Shown: positions 1 to 5,064, counted from the first letter of the stretch. The stretch is 5,064 nucleotides of DNA from Candidatus Zixiibacteriota bacterium (GCA_018816665.1 JAHIVM010000333.1:1-5064); one strand, 5' to 3'. Numbers and translations are program-made. Notes: generated by a model from the letters alone, not told the origin.

Positions 1-727
1 AGTCGGTATCCACGGCTCCGGTCAATTCATTGAAGGCCCGGTCGAGCGTTTTGTGCTGAGTTTGCGCCAGGATGTCATCGGGAGAGCCCGAGGCCAGGCG
101 TCGTCCGTCTTTCATAATGACAATCCGATGCACCAGGCGTTCGACAACCTCCAGAATGTGGGAGCAGAAAACAACGGCTTTGCCCTTTCGGGCTTCTTCC
201 CTGATCAGTTCCTTGAACACCGATACTGCGTTGGCATCGAGTCCCGAAAACGGCTCATCAAGAATGATCAGGTCGGGGTCATGCATGAGGGCCGAGATGA
301 TCAGCAGTTTCTGCTTCATGCCCTTGGAATATTCCTTGATGAGCTGACGTTCCGCTTTGGCCAATCCCACCGCGGCGAGCAACTGACCGGCCTTGCGAGC
401 AACGTCGGCGGGAGGCAGGTGATGCAGGTGGCCGATGAACTCCAGGAATTCCGGCCCGTTCAGGCTTTCGTACAGCGCGCAGCTCTCCGGCACATATCCG
501 ATGCGAGCTTTGTACCCGTTTTCTTCCGATGAAATCTCCTGACCCTCAAACAGAATAGAACCCGCGTCCGGCTTGAGCATGCTGAGAATCATCTTGATGG
601 TAGTGGTTTTGCCTGCACCGTTGGGACCCAGCAGGGCAAAAACCTCACCGGCTCGCACGGTAAAAGAGAGATCCTCCACAGCCTTCACCGAGCCGAAGGA
701 GCGAGAGACATGGCTTACCTGTAACAT
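1..727 (-). CDS. ABC transporter ATP-binding protein, ABC-2/drug-export type (C-terminus off the window)
   Basis: Nucleotide-binding subunit that would hydrolyse ATP on the cytoplasmic face to drive an ABC transporter. The 242 visible codons show a full ATPase core: Walker A GPNGAGKTT (residues 34-42), a Q-loop region GYVPE (77-81) with Glu where many families have Gln, the signature YSKGMKQKL (133-141), Walker B LIILDEP (153-159), D-loop SGLD (161-164) and the H-loop His190 in CSH. The SKGM signature and the VPE Q-loop are familiar in ATPases paired with ABC-2-type permeases (NatA or multidrug/ABC-2 export groups). Such proteins are usually about 240 to 310 residues, so little may be missing. 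The ATG at 727-725 is preceded by AGGA (739-736 on this strand) with 8 bases between, which supports this start. It lies 127 bases downstream of the chemoreceptor on the same strand. The partner permease would be expected beyond the left edge. The substrate cannot be deduced. Confidence 0.95.
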   Translation of the reverse strand, partial: MLQVSHVSRSFGSVKAVEDLSFTVRAGEVFALLGPNGAGKTTTIKMILSMLKPDAGSILFEGQEISSEENGYKARIGYVPESCALYESLNGPEFLEFIGHLHHLPPADVARKAGQLLAAVGLAKAERQLIKEYSKGMKQKLLIISALMHDPDLIILDEPFSGLDANAVSVFKELIREEARKGKAVVFCSHILEVVERLVHRIVIMKDGRRLASGSPDDILAQTQHKTLDRAFNELTGAVDTD

Positions 728-854
728 AGGCACAATCCTGAAGGTGTTTATCAAGCCCTACCAGTATGGGACTCAGATATTCAAGGTAATCGACCGATGG
801 CCGGAGGAAAACAATCAAAAACGGGGCATGTTTGCGATGATGAAGCCTCCAGAC

Positions 855-2564
855 TCAGTTGAGCGAGAAAGTCTCCACCACCGCGCGCAGGGAGTCCGCC
901 TGTCTGGCCAGTTGATCGGCGGCTGAGGCGGCGGCCTCGGCGCCCTTGACCGTTCGATCGGCGGCATCTGAAATACTGCGTACGTTGTCTGCCGCGACAT
1001 CAACCGCCTCGGACTGCTCGCCGGAAGCAAGGCTGACCTGCTGGATCACGCTCTGTACGTGCTGGGATACCGTGACTATTTCGGCAAGGCTGGATCCCGC
1101 CGAGTCGGCCATTTGTCGGCACTTCTCAACCTCGCCGACCCCGACGTTCATGGAATCCACGACCCTGCTGGTTTCCGCCTGGATGCCTTTGATCATCCCG
1201 GTGATTTCCGAAGTTGCCTGACCGGTACGATCGGCCAGCTTGCGGACCTCATCGGCCACCACCGCGAAGCCGCGCCCTTGCTCTCCGGCCCGGGCGGCCT
1301 CGATAGCAGCGTTCAGGGCGAGCAGGTTGGTCTGGTCGGCGATGTCATCGATGACGCTGATTATTTCTCCGATTTGTCCGGCCGAGTCGGCCAGTTGTTG
1401 CACGGAGTCAGCCGAACGTCCGACCGCCTCAGACAACACCTGCATGCCGGCGATTGTTTGCGTGACTGTCGTGCCACCTTCCCCGGCCCGGGCGGTGGCA
1501 GTTTCGGCCGCGCCGGCTCCCTCTCCCGCGTTTTTGGCCGTCTCCTGCACACTTGCGGAAATCTGATCCATGGCCGTTGAAAGCTGCTCTACGGATCGGT
1601 ATTGATCCGCGGCACTGTTGCTCAAACGACCGGCCGAGGAGGATATCTCACTTGAGACACCGGTGAGTTGATCGGCGTTCTCGCGCAGACTGACAACTAC
1701 TTCACGGAGACGTGTCGCCATGGTGTTGAACGACGCTCCGAGTATGTCCTTATCGCTGCGAGCAGCGATATCAACATTCAGATCCCCATCGGCAATGCGT
1801 GAGGCCGCATATGCTATGGACTGCATGTAGTCCATCTGCTGTCTGATGGCGCCCAGGAGTCTTCCGATTTCATTGTTCGAGTTGATTTCTATGTTCTGAT
1901 TCACGTCCCCCCGGGCGGCGAATTCCATGCTGCCCTGAACCCGCTTGAGCGGGCGGAAAATACTGCGATCCAGAATCAGCACCAGACCGAAGATGAGTAC
2001 CACGCTGCCGCCGACCGCCAGCATCAGCATCCGGCGGGTATCGGCGGCCATTCTGTCCGCCACTGCTTTACGCGACTTGGTGAATTTCATGCCCCCCAAT
2101 ACCGAGTCCTCGTTGTCGTGACAATCCGTGCAGCCTCCATGGTTTTCGAAAACCTTGTAGCTGACGACCATAGGGATACCGTCGATTTCGGTCTCAAAAA
2201 TCGAATCTGAGCGACTGGCAAAAAGTTTCTCCCAGAGCGGGTCAGATGACTGCTGACCCAGTATGCCGGTATCGGCGCAGCGGGCGATAACCCGATTGGC
2301 ATCGACTATGGAGAGACTGGTGATGATATTGCGGTCTGCCATTTCACGGATAACGGGTTGCAGCTCTTCATTGGCGCCGTTGAGCATCATGAATTCAACG
2401 TTTTTAGCCACGGTCCAACGCAGTTCATCGGATCCGGATCTATACAGATCGGCAGCCGATTGTGACTGTTGCCGAATACTCATGACGGCGAATCCGCCAA
2501 TAACAATGATCAGCGCCAATCCCACAAAAAGACTCACCTTAAACCTGATTGGCCAGTGTTTCAC
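855..2564 (-). CDS. Methyl-accepting chemotaxis protein with periplasmic c-type haem sensor domain
   Basis: Transmembrane chemoreceptor that would signal to CheA/CheW and so to the flagellar motor. Visible order in 569 residues: membrane helix 1 (about 11-30); periplasmic sensor (about 31-178) containing CTDCH at 145-149, the covalent haem-c attachment motif; membrane helix 2 (about 179-198); a HAMP domain (about 199-250); a second HAMP-like segment (about 251-292, with GDLNVDI and a D..LG..FN.M pattern); then a long helical hairpin whose tip includes DQTNLLALNAAIEAARAGE (410-428) and GRGFAVVADEVRKLA (430-444). Haem sensors of this layout are known in Geobacter sulfurreducens chemoreceptors GSU0582 and GSU0935, which have PAS-type folds; I infer the same here. 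A ligand or redox-sensing role is inferred. Met59 or Met60 could supply a distal haem ligand, but this is a guess. No CheR/CheB-binding pentapeptide is present; the protein ends FSLN. About 20 heptads follow the tip, which would suit the 40H class. The start is GTG, weakly supported by a G-rich stretch (2575-2571) six bases upstream; no other start lies nearby in frame. Confidence 0.95.
   Translation of the reverse strand: MKHWPIRFKVSLFVGLALIIVIGGFAVMSIRQQSQSAADLYRSGSDELRWTVAKNVEFMMLNGANEELQPVIREMADRNIITSLSIVDANRVIARCADTGILGQQSSDPLWEKLFASRSDSIFETEIDGIPMVVSYKVFENHGGCTDCHDNEDSVLGGMKFTKSRKAVADRMAADTRRMLMLAVGGSVVLIFGLVLILDRSIFRPLKRVQGSMEFAARGDVNQNIEINSNNEIGRLLGAIRQQMDYMQSIAYAASRIADGDLNVDIAARSDKDILGASFNTMATRLREVVVSLRENADQLTGVSSEISSSAGRLSNSAADQYRSVEQLSTAMDQISASVQETAKNAGEGAGAAETATARAGEGGTTVTQTIAGMQVLSEAVGRSADSVQQLADSAGQIGEIISVIDDIADQTNLLALNAAIEAARAGEQGRGFAVVADEVRKLADRTGQATSEITGMIKGIQAETSRVVDSMNVGVGEVEKCRQMADSAGSSLAEIVTVSQHVQSVIQQVSLASGEQSEAVDVAADNVRSISDAADRTVKGAEAAASAADQLARQADSLRAVVETFSLN
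2118..2132 (-). other. Haem-c attachment motif CXXCH within the chemoreceptor
   Basis: The codons read TGC ACG GAT TGT CAC, giving Cys145-Thr-Asp-Cys148-His149. The motif sits about 30 residues before the second membrane helix, so on the periplasmic side, where cytochrome c maturation machinery acts. It follows VFENHGG and is followed by a VLGGMKF segment. That surrounding pattern (a short strand, CXXCH, then LGG) matches my recollection of haem-bearing Cache/PAS-like sensors. Being single and correctly placed in topology makes a chance match less likely, but haem binding itself is inferred. Confidence 0.75.
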
Positions 2565-2645
2565 AAGGCACCCCCGCGCGAAGTTACTCTGATTCGAATG
2601 TAGTTTTCCGATTCATTTCCTCTATCGGCAGTCCGGGGGCGAAAC

Positions 2646-2665
2646 CGGTTGCCCGACGGCAACCG
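2646..2665. repeat. Perfect inverted repeat, 8-bp stem with CGAC loop, in the divergent spacer
   Basis: CGGTTGCC (2646-2653) is the exact reverse complement of GGCAACCG (2658-2665), separated by CGAC. It lies 82 bases before the chemoreceptor start and 105 bases before the ATL start. No T-run follows on either strand, so it does not look like an intrinsic terminator. It may be an operator dyad or an RNA hairpin in the leader of one of the divergent transcripts. The structure is certain; the function is not. Confidence 0.6.
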
Positions 2666-2706
2666 TCCGGCACCAATTGTCGTGATTCGGATGATAGCTT
2701 GACTTA

Positions 2707-2734
2707 TTGACATTCCGTGTCACGCGTGATTAAT
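2707..2734 (+). promoter_or_regulatory. Candidate sigma-70 promoter for the ATL gene
   Basis: A perfect -35 hexamer TTGACA (2707-2712) is followed after 16 bases by ATTAAT (2729-2734; four of six matches to TATAAT). Transcription would begin near 2741, leaving a leader of roughly 30 bases before the ATG at 2770. The strong -35 and the position directly upstream of the gene are the support; the -10 is mediocre. A second TTGACT at 2699-2704 has no matching -10. Confidence 0.4.
2720..2729. promoter_or_regulatory. Candidate operator: perfect 10-bp palindrome in the ATL promoter spacer
   Basis: TCACGCGTGA is its own reverse complement and lies between the candidate -35 and -10, its last base shared with the -10. 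It overlaps a second dyad, TGACA-N5-TGTCA (2708-2722), that covers the -35. A repressor bound to either would block this promoter. No known regulator consensus is recognised, so the operator role is inferred from symmetry and position only. Confidence 0.35.
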
Positions 2735-2760
2735 TGCCGATACATATGAATGTGGACAAC

Positions 2761-2765
2761 GGAGG
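2761..2765 (+). promoter_or_regulatory. Ribosome binding site that decides the ATL start
   Basis: GGAGG lies four bases before the ATG at 2770. Two possible upstream in-frame starts, TTG at 2734 and ATG at 2746, have no Shine-Dalgarno-like sequence before them, and the residues they would add resemble nothing in the family. This favours 2770. Confidence 0.7.
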
Positions 2766-2769
2766 CAGC

Positions 2770-3084
2770 ATGACATTTACCGAAAAAGCCCTGGCTGTCA
2801 TTCAGTCGATCCCCGAAGGAAAGGTGATGACCTACGGCTCTGTTGCTGCTGCGGCCGGCAGCCCGCGAGGAGCCCGTCAGGTTGTCCGTGTTCTCCATTC
2901 GCTGTCGGACAAGGAAGGACTGCCATGGCATCGGGTGGTCAATCGCGAGGGCAGGATTTCGCTTGAGAGGGGGCGTGGCTACGAACTGCAGAAGGCCCTG
3001 CTGGAGGATGAAGGGGTAGTATTCGGGCTGACGGAACGGATTGATCTGGACACGTACCTGTGGCAGCCCTCGACATCCGCATGA
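2770..3084 (+). CDS. atl: Alkyltransferase-like (ATL) protein, MGMT-family DNA lesion-binding protein
   Basis: Binds O6-alkylguanine in DNA and flips the damaged base out without repairing it, flagging the lesion for nucleotide excision repair (known for Schizosaccharomyces pombe Atl1 and bacterial ATLs). The 104 residues match the C-terminal DNA-binding domain of MGMT/Ogt: IPEGKVMTYGSVA (14-26) with Tyr22, the helix-turn-helix with PRGARQVVR (32-40) supplying the likely arginine finger Arg40, and the active-site motif PWHRVVN (52-58). In true methyltransferases this motif is PCHR; here Trp53 (codon TGG at 2926-2928) replaces the alkyl-accepting Cys, so direct alkyl transfer is not expected. 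The ending YLWQP (96-100) is also typical of ATLs. Length is normal for the family (about 100-130). The gene is divergent from the chemoreceptor and seems to be a single-gene unit, as a fresh promoter candidate follows it. Confidence 0.93.
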   Translation: MTFTEKALAVIQSIPEGKVMTYGSVAAAAGSPRGARQVVRVLHSLSDKEGLPWHRVVNREGRISLERGRGYELQKALLEDEGVVFGLTERIDLDTYLWQPSTSA

Positions 3085-3090
3085 TCCGGG

Positions 3091-3118
3091 TTGCCTTCTG
3101 CACCCATTTGTGTATATT
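3091..3118 (+). promoter_or_regulatory. Candidate sigma-70 promoter for the efflux operon
   Basis: TTGCCT (3091-3096; four of six) and TATATT (3113-3118; five of six) are separated by 16 bases. Transcription would start near 3125, giving a leader of about 85 bases before the ATG at 3211. It lies just after the ATL stop codon, which suggests that the efflux genes are transcribed independently. Confidence 0.45.
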
Positions 3119-3132
3119 CCGGGTCGATTGCG

Positions 3133-3162
3133 GTTGGGAGCCAACGGTCGGATAATCGACCG
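3133..3162 (+). promoter_or_regulatory. Two adjacent small hairpins in the leader of the efflux operon
   Basis: GTTGG (3133-3137) pairs with CCAAC (3141-3145) around a three-base loop. CGGTCG (3145-3150) pairs with CGACCG (3157-3162) around GATAAT. They share base 3145, so the two full stems are marginally exclusive. They fall directly after the candidate transcription start, where either an operator or an RNA element could act. No terminator T-run follows and no known riboswitch class is recognised. The pairing is seen; a role is inferred. Confidence 0.35.
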
Positions 3163-3210
3163 GCTGCCACCGTACTGGAACCGACCGGGAAATGGGACGT
3201 TTAAGCTGAC

Positions 3211-3624
3211 ATGACAACCGGACAATGTAAAGCTTCCAGGTGCTGGCTGTTGGTAGGCCTTATGCTGATGGTCATTCTGCTGTTTCAGCAGACGCTGGTA
3301 GTGTGCTTTGGTCATAACGATCACCTGGTGGTCGAGGAGGTCCATGAGCACGAATCCGCCGCGCTTGCTCATGCAGTCGCGATGAGTGATGCCGAAGGTT
3401 GCGGTAATTGTCGCGATGTGCAGCTGGTGGGGCTGTTCCTGCACCCCAAACAGAATTCCGGAATCCGGCTGTTGCGTCGAATCGCCCCTGAAACAGCACC
3501 GGCCGGCACAATGGCTTCAGTTGCCGTGCCTGTAGCTGCCAACAGCCTGTTCGTGTTGCCGACTACACCGGCGCCACCCGCGGTGGCTGCTGCGTGTCTC
3601 TCCACAATCGTGCTGATCTGCTGA
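3211..3624 (+). CDS. Uncharacterised His/Cys-containing exported or membrane-anchored protein, efflux-operon leader gene
   Basis: A 137-residue protein with no named family that I can assign. A short basic N-terminus (Lys7, Arg10) precedes a hydrophobic segment (about 12-31), either a signal peptide or an anchor, then C-F-G-H-N-D-H (32-38), HEHE (45-48), His54 and a CGNC pair (Cys64, Cys67). Residues 95-137 contain no charged residue and end LSTIVLIC. From memory, small proteins with this outline (N-terminal helix, a C-x-G-x-x-x-H motif, a later CxxC or CxD, and a hydrophobic end resembling LRTVVLL) sit ahead of CzcC/CusC-like genes in several Gram-negative genomes. I cannot cite one. Six His and the Cys pair in the presumed periplasmic part suggest binding of a soft or transition metal, which is inference. 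The gene is 104 bases before the outer membrane channel on the same strand. The ATG start has only a weak ribosome site, so Met18 or Met20 remain possible. Confidence 0.72.
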   Translation: MTTGQCKASRCWLLVGLMLMVILLFQQTLVVCFGHNDHLVVEEVHEHESAALAHAVAMSDAEGCGNCRDVQLVGLFLHPKQNSGIRLLRRIAPETAPAGTMASVAVPVAANSLFVLPTTPAPPAVAAACLSTIVLIC

Positions 3625-3650
3625 TTCCTCATCTCTGAACAATGGTGTGC

Positions 3651-3668
3651 GGTCGTCCGATGGCGACC
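3651..3668. repeat. GGTCG/CGACC dyad between the small protein gene and the channel gene
   Basis: GGTCG (3651-3655) and CGACC (3664-3668) flank eight bases, within which CC (3657-3658) can pair with GG (3662-3663) across a bulge. The same half-sites, GGTCG and CGACC with six bases between, occur at 3146-3161 ahead of the small protein gene. This may be a shared regulator site or chance in GC-rich DNA. Confidence 0.3.
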
Positions 3669-3670
3669 CA

Positions 3671-3701
3671 AGCGGTGAGCGAGAGTATCTAGCCTCACGC
3701 T
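3671..3701 (+). promoter_or_regulatory. Bulged stem-loop just upstream of the channel gene
   Basis: AGCGGTGAG (3671-3679) pairs with CTCACGCT (3694-3701) with one bulged G, giving eight base pairs around a 14-base loop. It ends 19 bases before the ribosome site of the channel gene. It could modulate messenger stability or partial read-through between the two genes. It is not followed by a T-run. Confidence 0.3.
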
Positions 3702-3728
3702 ACAGATTGTCCACGAGATGAGGAGATT

Positions 3729-5057
3729 ATGAATAGACATCTATACGTCCGGCACGCTTACGTCTTTGTGCCGGTGTTGATACTCTGGTTTTGCGGTGGC
3801 ACGCTTATGGGATCGGACCTGCCCGAACCCTGGGCCGATCCGTTTGTGTCGTCGGTTGCGACGATACCGTCGTCAGACACGCTGTCGCTGGCCGATGTTC
3901 TGGCCCTGGTAGGACGGGCCAACGGCACGCTGATTGCCGGGCGGCATACGGGGCAGGCAGCCGAGGCCAGAGCCGAGCAGGCTGGCCGCCGTCCCAATCC
4001 CGAACTGGCCCTTGAGGCCGAGCAACTTGGCTGGGATGCCCCGGGTTTCAGCGAGGCTGAAGTTTCGATCGGCATATCACAGGATTTTGATCTCTGGGGG
4101 GCACGCGACGCTGAGCGCCGGGCAGCCGGCCGCGAGGTGGAACTCGAGACGCTGGCGGTTCGTCAAAACGCTTTCGACCTCTATCTTGAAACGAAGGCTC
4201 GTTTTCTGGATGTGGCTTATGCCCAGCAGGGCTACGGTCTGAGGCTGCATTCTGAGCAACTGCTCGCAGATCTTGTCGAATCGATCCGTATACGCGTGGA
4301 CAAGGGTGCTACAATGTCGGTCGAGCTGCGCCTTGCCGAGCTGGAGCGAGCCCGTGCCGAAACCGAAAGCCGAACGGCGGCAGCGGATTTCAGGGCCATG
4401 CAGTTTCGCCTGGTGTCACTGTGGCAGGAGGCCGGCGAGAAGCTGCCGGTGTTGCGGATTAATACAGAACGTCCGTCCTTGCCTGAACTGACAACATTGA
4501 CCACGCTGCTTGAGTCCAGCCGCGATGTTGTGCTGTGGCGCGCCGACGAGGCGCATCTTGACGCGCAGGCCGAGGCCGCCCGCCTGGCTGCCCGACCGAC
4601 CCTCAACCTGGGAGGCGGGATGAAGCGGAACGAGGCGGACAACAACAACACGTTCATGCTGTCGGCATCGCTGCCGTTGCCGTTTTTCAACCGCAATCGC
4701 GGCACGGTCATGGCATTGCGTCGTCAGCAGGAAGCCGCCCGGGCCGAGCGTTTGCAGGCTCTGGCCGATGCCCGGGCAGAATTGCAGGCCGTCCACGGGC
4801 ACCTGACCCAACTCAACGAGAATCTCGCTCGCCTGGATGGCGTGATGCTCCCGGCTGCCGAGGCGGCGTTTGGGGATTTGTCTGATGCCTATCGGGCGGG
4901 ACGGGTGCCGTATACAATGTTGCTCGAGAGTCAACGCACGCTGCTGGACCTGGAGCGCGAGCGCAACGATCTATATCTGGCGATGCACCGGGACATCATG
5001 GCACTGGAACGTCTGTTTGGCATTCCGTTGATTGACAATCACAACGGTGAGAGGTAG
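3729..5057 (+). CDS. TolC-family outer membrane efflux protein, CzcC/CusC-like
   Basis: Outer membrane channel subunit of a tripartite RND efflux system; it would form a trimeric beta-barrel with a long periplasmic alpha-helical tunnel. The 442 residues fit the family's usual 400-480. An N-terminal hydrophobic stretch (about 11-28) acts as signal peptide; Cys22 in LWFC does not fit a lipobox well, so lipidation is doubtful. Two outer-membrane-efflux repeats follow. The first has LSLADVLALV (52-61), RPNPELALE (88-96) and SQDFDLWGARDAE (117-129). The second has ARPTLNLGGG (288-297), LPLPFFNRNRG (315-325) and the closing helix YRAGRVPYTMLLESQRTLLDL (388-408) ending at LERLFG. LPLPFFNRNRG is characteristic of heavy-metal (CzcC/CusC/CnrC) channels rather than TolC itself. 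The ATG has AGGAG (3721-3725) three bases upstream. The preceding His/Cys protein supports a metal substrate; which metal cannot be told. Confidence 0.93.
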   Translation: MNRHLYVRHAYVFVPVLILWFCGGTLMGSDLPEPWADPFVSSVATIPSSDTLSLADVLALVGRANGTLIAGRHTGQAAEARAEQAGRRPNPELALEAEQLGWDAPGFSEAEVSIGISQDFDLWGARDAERRAAGREVELETLAVRQNAFDLYLETKARFLDVAYAQQGYGLRLHSEQLLADLVESIRIRVDKGATMSVELRLAELERARAETESRTAAADFRAMQFRLVSLWQEAGEKLPVLRINTERPSLPELTTLTTLLESSRDVVLWRADEAHLDAQAEAARLAARPTLNLGGGMKRNEADNNNTFMLSASLPLPFFNRNRGTVMALRRQQEAARAERLQALADARAELQAVHGHLTQLNENLARLDGVMLPAAEAAFGDLSDAYRAGRVPYTMLLESQRTLLDLERERNDLYLAMHRDIMALERLFGIPLIDNHNGER

Positions 5058-5060
5058 GAA

Positions 5061-5064
5061 ATGA
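5061..5064 (+). CDS. Start codon of the next operon gene, probably the RND periplasmic adaptor
   Basis: An ATG lies three bases after the channel gene's stop (TAG at 5055-5057), with a purine-rich GAGAGGTAGGAA tract just upstream that can serve as ribosome site. In Czc/Cus-type operons the membrane-fusion adaptor normally follows the channel gene. Only one codon is visible, so the identity rests on operon order alone. Confidence 0.4.

Noticed and set aside
485..499. Glu instead of Gln in the Q-loop of the ABC ATPase (GYVPE)
   Set aside because: Looks like a missing key residue, but VPE/LPE is common at this place in ABC-2-type export ATPases, so it is a family trait.
53..532. Long plus-strand open frame of 159 codons at the left end
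   Set aside because: It is antisense to the ABC ATPase, whose minus-strand reading gives Walker A, signature, Walker B and H-loop in the right order. The plus-strand product shows no recognisable family.
728..854. T-rich tract on the minus strand after the chemoreceptor stop (about 800-822) as an intrinsic terminator
   Set aside because: The stretch before it forms no stable GC-rich hairpin, and the T tract is interrupted. No convincing promoter for the ABC gene was found here either.
1059..1580. Plus-strand open frame of 173 codons inside the chemoreceptor region
   Set aside because: It lies opposite the conserved signalling hairpin of the chemoreceptor and mirrors its GC-rich codon pattern; no ribosome site or family resemblance.
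2734..2769. Upstream TTG (2734) or ATG (2746) starts for the ATL gene
   Set aside because: Neither has a ribosome site, and TTG 2734 begins inside the candidate -10. GGAGG before 2770 and family length favour the shorter form.
2704..3444. Minus-strand open frame of 246 codons across the ATL gene
   Set aside because: It overlaps the clear ATL gene and part of the small protein gene antisense, and its product is low-complexity and family-less. The ATL reading has conserved active-site motifs.
3789..3800. Cys22 of the channel protein as a lipoprotein cleavage site
   Set aside because: The preceding residues Leu-Trp-Phe do not fit a lipobox, which needs a small residue just before the Cys.
4416..4934. 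Minus-strand open frames of up to 172 codons opposite the channel gene
   Set aside because: Antisense shadows of a well-conserved TolC-family coding sequence.

Overview
The window looks like chromosomal DNA of a Gram-negative, motile, probably anaerobic or respiratory-flexible bacterium of moderately high GC (high fifties per cent by eye). The Gram-negative call rests on a TolC-type outer membrane efflux protein. Motility rests on a chemoreceptor. That receptor carries a c-type haem motif in its periplasmic sensor, an arrangement best known from Geobacter and related Desulfobacterota. I cannot fix the phylum: a deltaproteobacterial lineage or an uncultured candidate phylum would both fit. There are no RNA genes, insertion sequences, CRISPR arrays or phage genes, and no stretch over 300 bases lacks a gene.

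Minus strand, left half. Bases 1-727 hold the N-terminal 242 codons of an ABC transporter ATPase of the ABC-2/drug-export type, which runs off the left edge. Bases 855-2564 encode a 569-residue methyl-accepting chemotaxis protein. Its layout is a membrane helix, a periplasmic sensor with a CTDCH haem-attachment motif, a second membrane helix, two HAMP-like segments and a complete cytoplasmic signalling hairpin. The 127-base gap between the two genes shows no convincing terminator or promoter.

Divergent control region, 2565-2769. This 205-base spacer separates the chemoreceptor from the rightward genes. It contains a perfect 8-bp stem with a 4-base loop, a TTGACA-type promoter reading right, and a perfect 10-bp palindrome inside that promoter's spacer.

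Plus strand, right half. Bases 2770-3084 encode a 104-residue alkyltransferase-like (ATL) DNA-repair protein in which Trp replaces the alkyl-accepting Cys (PWHR instead of PCHR). A new promoter candidate follows at 3091-3118, with a leader containing small hairpins. Bases 3211-3624 encode a 137-residue membrane-anchored or exported protein with a His/Cys-rich stretch, of unknown function. Bases 3729-5057 encode a CzcC/CusC-like outer membrane channel, and a further start codon lies three bases after its stop, at the right edge. The last three most likely form the start of a heavy-metal RND efflux operon: a small possible metal-binding accessory protein, the outer membrane channel, then probably the periplasmic adaptor and the inner-membrane pump beyond the window.

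The parts most worth a second look are the haem-bearing chemoreceptor, the uncharacterised His/Cys small protein at the head of the efflux operon, and the dyads in the control regions.
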